A model generated the notes under the pieces. That model saw only the letters and a program-made list of their open reading frames with translations. It did not search any database and was not told the DNA's origin. The position numbers and the translations under genes are program-made. Below, piece after piece: positions 33,124 to 46,300 of a DNA stretch of 64,000 nt (position 1 is the first letter of the stretch; the number at the start of each line of letters is the position of its first letter). The DNA lies in contig OX457029.1 in assembly GCA_949752745.1 (NCBI GenBank), positions 8,719,511 to 8,783,510 on the forward strand. Direction: 5' to 3'. The stretch is from Protula sp. h YS-2021 (lineage: Eukaryota > Annelida > Polychaeta > Sabellida > Serpulidae).

Positions 33124-33467
33124 TCACTCATCATCTTTGTCTTTTGACGGGGTCAAGTCGCACGCCCTCCACAGCTCTTCGGGAGTGTAGCCAAGCAAAC
33201 TCTGTAGATCACAGACGAAGCGATAAACGTACCGTTTCCCAGCAGTCTTGTGTATGATATTCTTATCGTAATAGTAACGCAAGCCGCGACTTAGCTTCTC
33301 GTAATTCATTTTAGGCTTGTTTTTACGGATTCCCCAGCGGCGGGCAACCTCATCTGGATCCGTCAGTTTAAACTCCCAACCGTCACCGCTCCAGCTAATA
33401 AAATGCTGGCAGTTCTTATCTGTGAGTAACTCCAGTAAAAACTGCCACAGCTGAATCGGCCCGCTTC
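33124..33467 (-). CDS. ETS1/2: Ets1/2 last exon: complete ETS DNA-binding domain
   Basis: From acceptor GTTTACAG|GAAGCGGG to TGA at 33126-33124: 113 residues. It begins [17 protein letters not shown] and contains [31 protein letters not shown] and the recognition helix [16 protein letters not shown], with the two DNA-contacting arginines (Arg454, Arg457) intact. It ends [15 protein letters not shown], the helix region flanking the domain in Ets1, then an acidic tail DKDDE. Identity to human ETS1 is very high. The Lys of the usual WGKRKNKP is Ile. The whole domain is in one exon. Confidence 0.98.
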
Positions 33468-35864
33468 CTGTAAACGCACGAAACAGCATTTTTAAAAATC
33501 CTTCGTTAATGCTCTAAAACCACGCTCATTAAAATAATATGCCGCCTTCAGCGATGTCAGCATCAGATAGTGATTTTATTCTTAACTGAACTAATCATGT
33601 TAATTTAGCCTTGTGCAATATATGGAAACAACATTAGGTTTGTCCAGTGCATTTCTTCAGTTATTCAATGTTGTGCTAAAGGTTTGCTTTGCCAATGTAC
33701 CCAAGCGACATTCTGCTGTCACTTTCAATTGCACAAAAACATAAAATTCTAAAATTGTTTGTTTTAAAATTGTGTTTTATTTTCCCCACGGTTGATAAAT
33801 CCTTCTCTCCCCTCAAAAATTCAAGGATTTAAATGAAAAAGCGTTGGTCTTTTTAAACAAAAATGGGGTTTTAAACCGTAATCAAAGTTACCAAAAATAT
33901 AAGCCCGAAACCTGTACTGACCTGAGTAGCCGGCCAGAGCGGCAGCCTGTATGCCGGGCTTGATGCCATCGGGGTAGTGGGCGGGTAGCATCATGGGATG
34001 GTAGGGATGGAATGCTTGTATGTGGCGAGGTGGATGCGGCCACCCTCCGTCCATCATCTCGCCTCGGTAGTGCGCAGGCCATTCCTACACACACAGAGAG
34101 AGAATTTATTGGTTTCATTAAACAGAACCAACGGCAGCTTCACTTATTTCAGCGGAACAAATTACGGAAAAACTGTTTTTGTTATTTCTTATAACTTGCT
34201 TTGTTTTATAGCTCTATAGCTTTTTATAGCAATAAAAAAGATCTTTCTTGCTGGAATAAATAGCTGAATCTTTGGAATGCAAGTCGGTAACAACCTGATA
34301 TTTTTTTATTGTACTGACCTGTGGGCGGTGCCATGAGTGTTCGTGCGTGGGAATGGAAGTGGCGGTTTGTGGCACCGTCTGGTATGGACTTTCGTACGCG
34401 AAGTGTTCAGGGGATGGCGTCGTATTAGGCGTAAATGGCCCTGGAGAGGAAACAAAACAAAATCACACGATAATTAACTAAAAGTCACTTCATTTCACTC
34501 CACACAGCTCGATACATTTGGTCTTGGGTCAAGTCAACCCACGACCAAGTCAAACCTAGCAAACTCAACCCACCCTGAAAGTCAAGTCACCCACTTTTTC
34601 ATACCAACTCAATCCACCCTGAAAGTCAACTCAACCCACCCATTTTTTCTAAATTTTATTACTTCCGTGTGCACCTCTTACTCCTAAGGACTTAACCCCG
34701 ATGCATTGGTCCATATTTGGAAATACTTCCTAAAAAACTCGCAAGATAATATACGAGGGTTGTTCATGTTAAAATTGTTTTTACCATCATGTAGTTGCAT
34801 GGAGTCACTTACCACTATTCATGCGGTTCAAGGATGGAGGGCGGTATTTCTGTTCCGGCACTTGCTGACCGTAGAACTCCACATGACCATGATGGTCATA
34901 AAACTGATGCGGTGTTATTTCCAGCTTATGATCGTCCGAAAAATCGCCGTTGTTCGGGTAACTGCGTACGTTTCCGTTGGTGAGCACCGAATCGCCGTTC
35001 ATCCCGTTGGCTGTGTGCAGAGACTCACTGATTTGGTAAGAACCTGTACCAAAAAAAGACCTTTTTAGTCATAAATGCAGTTCATTAAAATTAAATGTTT
35101 AAGATATGAATTAAACCAAATCAAAACATAACTACTTTTTTCGGTCATGTTGCCTCCTATTATGTTACTTTCAAGTGACAATAAAGAACTTACTAAATTT
35201 CGCAGGTATATCCATTCTATATGTGCAGTAATTAGAACCGTAAATGATGTTTTGAGCAAATGAGTCTAAATAACTTTTGCTTATTTTCTCCCACGACTGC
35301 GTAAGGACAGGTTTTTTTGGAATACGCGTCGTATTTATATGCGAGGGTGGTTTATAAGCATGCCCACACAGTGCTTGGGACGTGCATCACTTCCCTACTT
35401 AACGCAATTCACACCCTTCAGATGACTGCCCGATGGTTTACTTTTAAAGCATGGGATATTTAAATCTTGTGCGTCTGCTCAAATATCACGGCCACTTCCT
35501 CCCTTTTAACAACAGTTCACATCTTAATGGTCAATTACCAATACTTCTTAATGTGTTAATTTTTTTTTTCAGTTGTTTATTTTGCGCAGTATAGTGCAGT
35601 TTGAAGACATCAGCTTACTTTTAGTCAACATGAAGCATCGCTGACCAGGAAAAAGCCTTTAGGTCAACATTCCCCGTTAATAATATCTTCATGTGTCACA
35701 CGTAAGAAGTCCATATATACTTTGTAACATGACTTAACTCTCTCCCTAACTCTCACTCTTTCCCTAACTCTTACTCCCCCTAACTCTCACTCTTTCCTTA
35801 ACTCTCACTCTCTCCCGCTAATTCTTTCTCTCACCCTGTCCCTCTCGCCCCGTCTCTCCCTCTC

Positions 35865-35904
<40 letters not shown>

Positions 35905-38900
35905 TCTCTCTCTCCCTCTCCCTCTCTCTCTCCCTCTCCCTCTCTCTCCCTCTCCCTCTCTCCTCTCTCTCTCTCTCTCTCTCCATGACCCCCCCTTTGC
36001 TTTAATTAGGAATATATATAAATCTTACCACAAGGTTCGACAAAGGTAGGACTAGTACTTGTGCACCTGTTGTTGTTGCTATGGTTACTGTTGTTAGGGA
36101 TGGCGTGTGACGCTTGCGCACCTGGCAGTGACAAATATATATATATACAGGTTTTCAAAATGCAATCATAGATGATATTTATCTGTGGATTTCGCGCATA
36201 ATTTTTTTTATTAACCTAACTATAACAGCATTTTTTTACGCCTGTGTTTTAAAATGCTAAACTGTCTCTTGTTTTTCTAATTACTGAATTATTCTGATCA
36301 ATGAAAAACAAATACTGAAAAATCCTTGAAACAGTAGTCCTGATACGCTCGTCAGCGAAAACAAGTCAGATAAAAGCCACAAGAATATACAGATGGCTTT
36401 GGTTACTTACAAGACGGTTGGGGTGGACGTATGCACTTCTCAGTGAAATCAGGCACACAAACGGAAGTCTCGGAGAAATCTGCCGGTGCGTTACGCAGGG
36501 AAGACTGCTGCTCCACCTCTGTCAGACAAAATAAACGTGAAGCATGAACAGTCAAATATAGGGCGCTGTGAGCATCAGGTGCGCAACCATATGAACATCC
36601 AAATACGGAGCACCGTGAGCATCAGGCGTATAACCACATGGGCATCCAAACACGGAGCGCATAACCACACTTTATCTCACGATTTTGTCCACAGTTTTGC
36701 ACATAAGAACGGTTTGCAGTTGAAGGAAACTTTCTTTTATTTAAATATAAAATGACAAAAGTGACATAATATAATGTTTTAACAGACCGAAGTTAGTTTA
36801 ATATGCGGATCTCTAATATACGGACATAAACAAGATTCTATATTAAACACTGTTTAAAATACCTTTTTGTAAAATTTCTACATGTTCCCATAAAATGTCT
36901 CCGACAAATGGGGGCGACCTATCCAGGAACCTTTCTCTTCCCAGCTTCAGCAGTTGTTTGCCTGACATGGCGAAGTTTGCAACCTGAACACCTTCCAGCG
37001 AGAACTCACGAATGGCCCAGGAAAGCCACTGAAGAACTTGCGATTCACTCCACTGGACTGGATCTGAAACGGGAGGACCAGTAGATTATGCAGAAGGCCG
37101 CAAATGTGGGAGAGAAACAACTGAGGTTGTGGTGGACAGAACTGGCGAGCATCACATAAAACATCTGACTGATTTCATCTGATTGATTTCCACTGATTGA
37201 TTTCTTCTGATTGATTTCCTCTCATTGATTTCATCTCATTGATTTCACCTGTTTGGGGCTCGGACATTGATCTATTTTTTTCTAACATTCGTTGATGGAA
37301 AAGTGATTTTTTTTCTGCAAATAAAGATCTTGGATTGAACATTCTGAAAACGACATATAATGAATATATATTTTTCTCATTAAATAAAATAAAGGGACTA
37401 TTGTTATTTATAAAGGTCGTGAGCTCTGGGTTTAAAATTACAGTTATAACGAAAATCATTTGTGAATGTATACAAACTACACTTCCCGTGATTGGTGGTT
37501 TATTTTGTAACAGAACATGTAATCTCCCATTTCAAACCCATAATAATATCATTCAACTTTCATTCACAAATAGTTTCATTGTATCAAAGAGAGTCTCGCC
37601 ATAACTCACTCCTTTGTTAGAGCTCTACTTAAGAATTTAAGAACATATTAGGATAACAAAATGCTGCAAATTGAAGAGGCCACCTCTCCAATTACACAAA
37701 ACTGCACTATGATGAAATGTTACAACACTCATGCAAACTCACGATTCACAAAAGAAGTATTCGATAACAAATTGGCTAATATTTATTATTACGAGCTGCT
37801 AATTTCTTTCTATCATCTGTACACTTAATTATTATTATTGGAATATGTTTGTATTGTTCCATAAATTGTCATTTAAAAAACAAGTTTTTAAATAGTTGTT
37901 TTTGTGATTAAAGTTTCCTGATTTTCGACAAAAGCTGAACGTAATAATAACTTTCGTATATTTTCTCACGCACGCCCATCTTGCTAAAAAAAAAAAAAAC
38001 CAATTAATTGCTTTATCATAGCTGACATTAACTATAAAAGCAAATCTGCTTTAATTTTAACATATTTTTTGTCTCCATATAGAAACCGCACAATACATTA
38101 TATACATTTGTTGTGTAAAAGTGACCAGAATTATATAATAAAATCAGAATGACTTGTTTAGATTATGAAGGCTTACCACGAGGAATCTGGAGTCGTATCT
38201 GCTCTTTCTCAAAGCTTTTGAAGCTTGCCAGCAATGCTTGTGAAACTTTCTGATTGGTACCCGGTGTCAGTGGCGGAACACCCGTAGAGCTTGTAAATTC
38301 TGCAACGAGACGACGACCAATCAAGTGTTAGTAATGCACCAATGCATGCCAAGGAATGACCAGCAATGTGCTCATACAAAATATGGCGCTTCTCCCAAAT
38401 TTTTGACTAATTGAAGGGAGAGGTTCCTCACAACGAAATTTCATATGCACTGGGAAATGACAATTTTCGTTAAATTTAAAGACAGCTTTTATCGATGCTT
38501 GCAAGAAATATTACCATTCTGCTTCCAATTCATCAGTTTCTTTTAGAGTTCATCTTTAAATGATACTCTCATATGAATTTGGATGGAAAGAAGAGAACGT
38601 GTTTTAAGATTTTATTTTTTCAGTGTTAAATATCGCTGTTTTTTGTGAAAGAAAGAAAACAACTAGCAGCTGGACCGGTTTTGAAATTTATGAAAAATTC
38701 TTGTGATTTACATCTTGCTTTTGGAATAAATAACGGAAAAAAATGCGTTTATTGTAAATTCATCTACTGTGTGCTTCTCACGCGAGTAGGCTGAGTCTGG
38801 GACAGAACATCCAAACAGACAGACAGAACAACCTTTTTGTTCACTTTTACAAGAGACAGCACTTTCTTTAAACATATGTAGCTGCTTGCGTCCATCCGAG

Positions 38901-40267
38901 AAAAAAAATGACAGGAAATCATTTTGCTGCAACAATTAGCCTTCTTTTTTCTGTAGGCCTTATGTTTTAGAAGAAGCTCACTTTTCTACTATCAGATAAT
39001 AACCTCTGTTTACAGCTTTCCTCAATGATCGCATTGAAAGCTTGTATCTCTTATCTTATACTAAACAGTCCACATTTCTTGTACGGAAATTTTGTTTCGA
39101 AAAAGGTACAATGGTTCCTTCACCTTGCTTTGGAGTAACTAGAAGACAGAAGCTGATGTTTCTCTTGCTGTGTGAATCTTTTGGTGAGGAGGCAAGGGAG
39201 GTGGGTGGAGCTACCCAGTAATTTTTTTTATTTGGGGGGGTGGGGAAGGGGGTTGCAGCACCACTGAAAGCATATTCAACGGAGGGCTCGTTAGCCACTT
39301 AATTATACTTTAAGAAGAACATGTTTCTGGGGGATAGAAAACAACTTTCTCACCATCTGAAACGTTAGTCTTATTGTGAGACATACAACAGCCATAATAT
39401 ATGGTAGTATATGGTACACACAAGAAATGTCATCACGAAATGGTTAAAGTTTACATGGACGTGTTGAGGGATTCTGTTGATTTTTATAAATGAGGATGCT
39501 GTTTGAAATATTTGAGTGGAAAAAGAAGAATAGGTCGAGATCCAAAGTATATACGCAGAAATTGTGACGTTGCTTCTTGTACCCCGGCTGGCCTGCTGCT
39601 CCCCCCCCCCCCCAACCCCCAATCCGACCCGCGAACTACAATATGCTTGATGTGTGACCGAGGCTGTGTTCACACAATCCCTACGGAATGAGGCTATCTA
39701 GTTGTAGCGCACGGTGTAGTGATTAAGTTTGATTTTCAAAGCTCTACCACTGGAGGTTTACGTAGCCTCCCTGTGCTAAAAATACGTTGATTTAAATGTA
39801 ACAATCTACTGTTAATATCACCTGCATTTTTTTTTGGGGGGGGGGGGTTTGAAGCAAAATCTATTTCATTGTAAACCCTTCATATAGAAAACCATTTAAA
39901 CTGAATGAATGGCGGACCTGAAAGCAAATGGGATTAAAGCAGAGTGTAGCGGTCTGAAAACTACGCCACGTTCCATTCACAAAAACTTGTTTCATTGATA
40001 CGATTCCACTCTTTGATTCATAAGTTATGACGTATGTCAAACCCACTTATGTGAGTTTAGTGACCTTCAGTTTTGTTATGAAGGTCAACAACTGCCCTGT
40101 TTGACAATGCAGCCTTTTCTCTAATCAAATTGAGAAATTCAACTGAAGTAGAAAAACCACAATTGAAAAATTCTAAGAAATGGATATTCATGTTTTAACC
40201 TTAATATTAACATTAACTTCTTCCTTTTCGGTTTCTTAGATAATTAAAGATATGCCTGCTATCACAT

Positions 40268-40309
<42 letters not shown>

Positions 40310-43300
40310 GCGTGTAGTTTTTATTTTTAATCTTGTCTCAGTACGGATCAAAAGATGGGATATCAACTTTTTTTTTATTTTCGTACCATCACTTATGCAA
40401 AAACGAATAGCTACTTAAGATTTAACAAGTTTCTATTGACTTCGATACAGTTGCCACAATATTTAACACCTTCCCGAACAAAAGTGAACAAAGAACTGTA
40501 TTATTCCAAAACAACTTCTGTTCTGTTCATAGCTACACAGAGATTATTCTTCATCACACAATATGGCGTTATATCAAAAGCAGAATTCAATTAGAGAAAC
40601 CCTATTCAACGCTGTGTAAACTTCTTGAATAACAGACTAAAATGTTATGATAATAACTTCATTTTGTTGCTTTTACCAATAGACTTTGATATGGAGCGGG
40701 AAGCTGAACGCATTTTAACCAATGATATATTAGATCAGTTTTGAGTGTTAAAATTTCAGATACAAATCATGACAGGTACTGTTTAGTTTCACATCTCAGA
40801 ACCCTATGTTAATTATTTTTATCAGATATCCTAAACTATATTTGTAAAAAGAAGCATCGATGCATTATACAAGGGCATAATACATCTTTCTGATGTTGAT
40901 ATTTTTGTTGATATAATTATGTATCAAGTGTGTACCAAATGAAATTTAATTATGCAGATAAATGCACATATGTTTATCTTATCAAAATTAGATAAAGTTA
41001 TATTTTATTTTTTTATTCACAACTGTCACAACTAATGTTTTGTGAATTTTGCCTCCGTGGGAAGAAATATTCTCCATTGTTTTTCCGGTTAATATTCAGT
41101 TTATGACAAGCTGTACATGATTTTAACATTTTAATAGTGGTGTGAGAAGAAGATGTGCAATGTCGCACCGAGGTCTATATGCACTTGGCTCCAATCATTG
41201 TGATTATATGGACTATTGGTCTTACGGGCATTATTACCCAACGTAATTTAACCTCTATGGTATATATATGTATCATTTTGGTGTCGCGTCCCCTGTCCAC
41301 TTTGAAACCATTTCGCTGCTAATGGTTGCAAACCCCCAAACGTGACACTTACACCCCTTCTTTCGTGTAAAAAATAACCCCTTCTTAGAAAATTGCGAAC
41401 GTGTGCCATTTTGATTCAAATTGAATATCACCCTAACCCTCTGTCTACTCTCACCTTGTTTTCACAGCAACCCAAATAAAGATCTCTGTCCGTCTGTAAT
41501 TTGCCCGCTGGCACCCCCCTCCCCTCCAATCTAGTTTCACTCTCTGTATCTCTTATATTTTCACTAATGAGACTCATTTAAACTAATAATATAACCAGAG
41601 GCGGGAGTTTGCTACAATTCCATACAAACTACATAAGTAACCGGTCATTTATAAATGCACGTTTTTTCTGTACCTATTTTAAGTGAACTTCAAATATTTT
41701 GAGCGCAGGAAGTTCCCGCGGTTTTAAAAGGTTGGGGTGGTATGAAATCCACCCCAGTCCCGTGGCTCAGTTTTATATGTAGCATTGTACAAAACTTAAT
41801 TCTTTTAATTTGGCATTTAATTACTAGCCATGATCGCTCCCAAATGGGAGTCTTGAAACTATCTATCAAATAAGTGATTTCTCTCAGCCATTTTTCATGC
41901 CGTCTGCCAAATTAAAAACCGTGCAGGGTGTACCTCGCAGAAAAGTCATGATAAGTTTAGAGATCTTAATAAGTCATTTTTTTTATTTGAACTGAAAAAC
42001 GGCATTTTAATGAGATTACAGTTTTTTTCCTCTAATTAATTTCAGATCTCGTGTACATCGTTTTTTTTTTTGACATTCAAACAAATTTCTAAAAGTAAAT
42101 CAAACAATTCAATTTACCTGTTTGTCATGTCTTAGTGCTTCCAGTGTGTCGTTATTTTTGTATATCTACATTAAATCATGTGCTCATTTTACAGGGTTCA
42201 CTGTTATAGGCTCCCCTTGTCAAATCTACCGGTGTCACAAACATATCATGTGAATTAGGGACATCACAAGAAAAAAAGGCATATTTACCTGAAGAATATT
42301 TTTAGTTCTGTAGATCGTTTAAAATTTACATTTTAAAACAGTACAATTTTTAGAAATGTTCACTTGCTTTTATTAGTTTGCGCGTGTAAAATATGTTCAA
42401 TGTATGGTCAGATGGTGATCAAAATCATTAACGGCCTTCATTTTCTTCCTTCAAAACTAATTTTAAAATCAAGTATATTTTAAAATCAAGTATACCTAAG
42501 AGACGGTGTTACTTTTCTCTTCTAGCAAAATTTAAATTTGCACTGAGAAAGATTAAATTGACGCGCCAAATTTGATTGACATCAGTAACTTGTCAGATAA
42601 TTTTCGAAAGAATGCAACCTACGTTTACATATGGGAGTTAGATAAAGAGTGCGAATTGGCCTTCGTGGAATAGTTAAAGAAATGTTAAATTGCTATGAAA
42701 CAATGTACCTAGTATTTCATTCTGTTCAACCCATATCGTTTCGAGCACGTGTAAGAAAATGACATTGTGTTGGTTCCCTCCTTAAGGCGTGGCATAAAAA
42801 TCGCATGAAATAAAACTGTCCCAAACATGGTGACTTATTGCACTAGAAATCTGCGTAATTAAGAATTCTCTCGTTTTGACTTTTGAATTTGGTCTGTTCT
42901 ATAAATACTTTTTCTTTGTTTCCTTTGCTATGAAGTTATTTTGGTTTGGCAGAGCGAGGGGGCGGAGAAGTGGGGTGGAGCGGGATGAGAAGGGAGGGGG
43001 GGAGAGATGAAAAAAAAAACATGCTGTTAGCAGGAATGATTTCAGCATTTGAACAGAACTGGGATTGGTGGAGGTTGCTAAAATGCTCGCGTGTATGTAA
43101 CAAAAATGAGTCCTAAAAATTAAACATCTGCCTATCTGTATCTTCGACAGTAATCTAGCACTAAGTACGAAACTTGTTTTTAAATTTATTTTAATTACTG
43201 TTATAGTGTTTATTTTTATACGTTCACAAATGTTGGTGACTTCAACGCACTAATATTAAACCTCTTCATAAATACTTCTGGTAAAAATATACAAATTACT

Positions 43301-46300
43301 TTAACCTTTAAAACACATCTTATTGTTGACATCACCGATAAAATATGTAATATAAAGGTTGATACACAATGTAATAACTGTTCAATTTATTTGAATAAAC
43401 TGCGTGTAAACCCGGTAAGTAAATTCAGAACAGGATGAAAACACCCCTAAATGTAGTGTGATCTCTACAGAAACGAGCCTCTTGGCCATTTGTTTTATTT
43501 TTGAAATATACAATACAAGGTCAAACATGTGAAATTTGTTACATTTCAATAACTAAAATAAAAAATGTAAAATTATAAACTCTGAAGGATGAACTATTAT
43601 TAATTGTTGTATCGTTGGCCACGAATCGATACAATTACTGCCTGTATGTTTGCACAAGCAGATATGATCGGTGGGAAGCACCTGGCAAATAGCACTTCTC
43701 ATGTATATAAGGAGGCTCGCACGAGTCGAGTTTTCCTGTTTAGCCAAAGGACGTGTCTGTTTCTATGACTTTCTTTGCCTTTGAATCACCACTGAGTGAT
43801 TTAAAAAAATAAACAGGAGAAACTTGACATAATATGCTGCGCAGAGAAACAATGGAAAATGTCACTTAGTTATATTCATGTCAAAAGTTGATGTTGATCG
43901 TTGTCGGCGCTCATAATTTACATTCATATGTTTCAGTGTTACGTTTGTGAATATTACATATAATTAGTTCTTGGCATATTGTACAAATGACTACTTACGT
44001 TTTGCGTTTATAGATCTTCGGACACACAAACACACACCTACAAACACACACACCTACATCCCCTTATACACACACATGCACACACACACACTCACGAAAT
44101 TTGGTTTTATGAAACCTAATATATCTTCCCAATGCTCTCGGACTATGTATAAGGATACAGCTCTCCTTGACGACTAACGCAGACAGATCTGGTTGAAGAA
44201 ACAATGAAGACATTGCTGGTAGTTTGCCGACGTCATGTTACGTCATTGGCGCTACTTGTTAAATCAATCCAACTTTATTACGTCATACGGTCAGAAGCAA
44301 AAATTCATTTAACAGTATTTAGGGTGTCTAGCACTCGAAAACGAGGCCGGAAATTGGAGATTACACCACCATGATGTCTATTTTAGGGATAAAAAAAGAT
44401 GAAGACTTGAATAAATATGAATAACTCTTTGGTAAACAGAAATACAATGCTAAGAACAGCTCAAGAGAATCTCCCACGCTTCACTTCACTCTACGCCTTT
44501 AATACCTTCTAAATACACGAAGACCAACCTATTTTTCGTGCTAATTATCACACACCATCTCCCATACATATGTACGTACAAGCTTTGTGGGTAACAGACT
44601 TATCTACTCCAACGCACCCCTCCCCCCCCCCCCCTCCAATACACTACGACTGCTGGCTGCAGGGATGGAAATTTTGCAAGGTTATATTAAGTCAAAGCAG
44701 ATTGACTTCGAACACAAAACAACATAACTTTCAACCGAAAAATTGAAAAATATAATGCTACAAGTTTTTTTTTTTCAAAATTGTTTAAGTCTATAGAACT
44801 TCTAAACCAAGACACTACTTTGGAAGCATTATTGGGCCTTTCTTAATATGGTGGTTCGAAGTTTGAAAAATATCCGCTAAGTCCGCGAATAACCGCAGTT
44901 ATAGCTAAAAATCACTTAACTGTAAAACTAAATCTTCAGTACAATATTTCGCGGGAAAAATCAGAAAAGAGGGTTGCAGTCTGACTGCCAACCCCCGCCC
45001 CAAACTGTTTATTTTTTGTATTTGTATTCGGTAGACATTGTGTTTATTTCAGACAAAGTTTTGGAAAATAAAACATATTTCTAAGAATTTAAATGAATTT
45101 AAATGCATATTCCCATGTCATTCAGTGAACTCCCACTGCATGATATATCAATGCTATCACTTAGATCTTCAACAAACATCTGTTTTAATCTCTTTTTCCT
45201 GTACAAAGAAGTCAGTGCATTTAAGACTGGTTGCTAAGACTATAATTGTACTCAAAGGCTATTTGACTAGCTGCCACCCCGCCCCCCCCCCCCCAAAAAA
45301 AAAAAGAAAAAAAAAAAGAAAAGAAAAGACCACTAAATATAAAGCATGGTGCAGCTTAGGCTCAGAGTAAGAAAACAGATATTCTTTCAGTGTCAAAATA
45401 TAGATCTTTTAAAATGCCTGGTAACAGCTGAAATTAGATGGATTAGTTTCGAGTTTCCAATGACCAGTGGAACAACTGTGTGCCCTCGTCCGCGGTCATA
45501 GTAAACGCTCCGCAAAGATATGATTACGTCGCTAGGTTCTTTGAGCAGCAAAGCCCCCCGCCCTCCCTCCCCTCCCCCCTCCCGGGGTCTTTCATAGCGT
45601 AGCTCTCTTGCATCGTTTATAGGTGATTATAACGATTGAGAAATGCGAAAGGAGGGATTATCAATAAACGCATATTAAAGCAAAACGAAGCTGTTTTACG
45701 CATCAATGACCTCGCATAACCGCCCGTATCACACTTCGTGGCAAAAGCAGCTGCATGGAGATAACACTTTGAAGTACAAAACGGGGGGGGGGGGAGAGAG
45801 GGGTGTTCCACCCTCCCATAAGGTGGCATCCCCTATATGCACATCCAAGGTGCGTAATTAGGACCCTCGGGGAGCCGGGATGCCCTCCAAGTGCGATATG
45901 CCTCTGTGCAGTTACCTCTCAACCCGGCATATACGTCGTTTGTCAGCAGTTAGCAAATGGGGTGCTCTCGTGTTTTTTATGGTCATTCATCTTGAGAAGA
46001 TCACTTTGAAAATGTGGAATAGACACCGCCGAATTTGAAACTGATATGCTTTGTTATGTTCGGACAGATGGCTTCTCTGTTCAATCAGTTTGATATTTTC
46101 AAATCATCCATCAGAAAAATTAATGGACAAGTATATCGAGACGGATATTCAAATGTGTATGAATTCCAACACCTTTCTCTAAACATTCTTTCTGAATCTA
46201 CTAACCAGATATAACCGAAATGACAATACCGTTGGAAACTGAAAAAAGTGGCATCTCACGTTTGTAAGAATTCATGGAATTGTTGTAATACATTCAACAG

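Noticed and set aside
32820..33257. 145-codon plus-strand frame
   Set aside because: Antisense to the highly conserved ETS-domain exon; no domain of its own.
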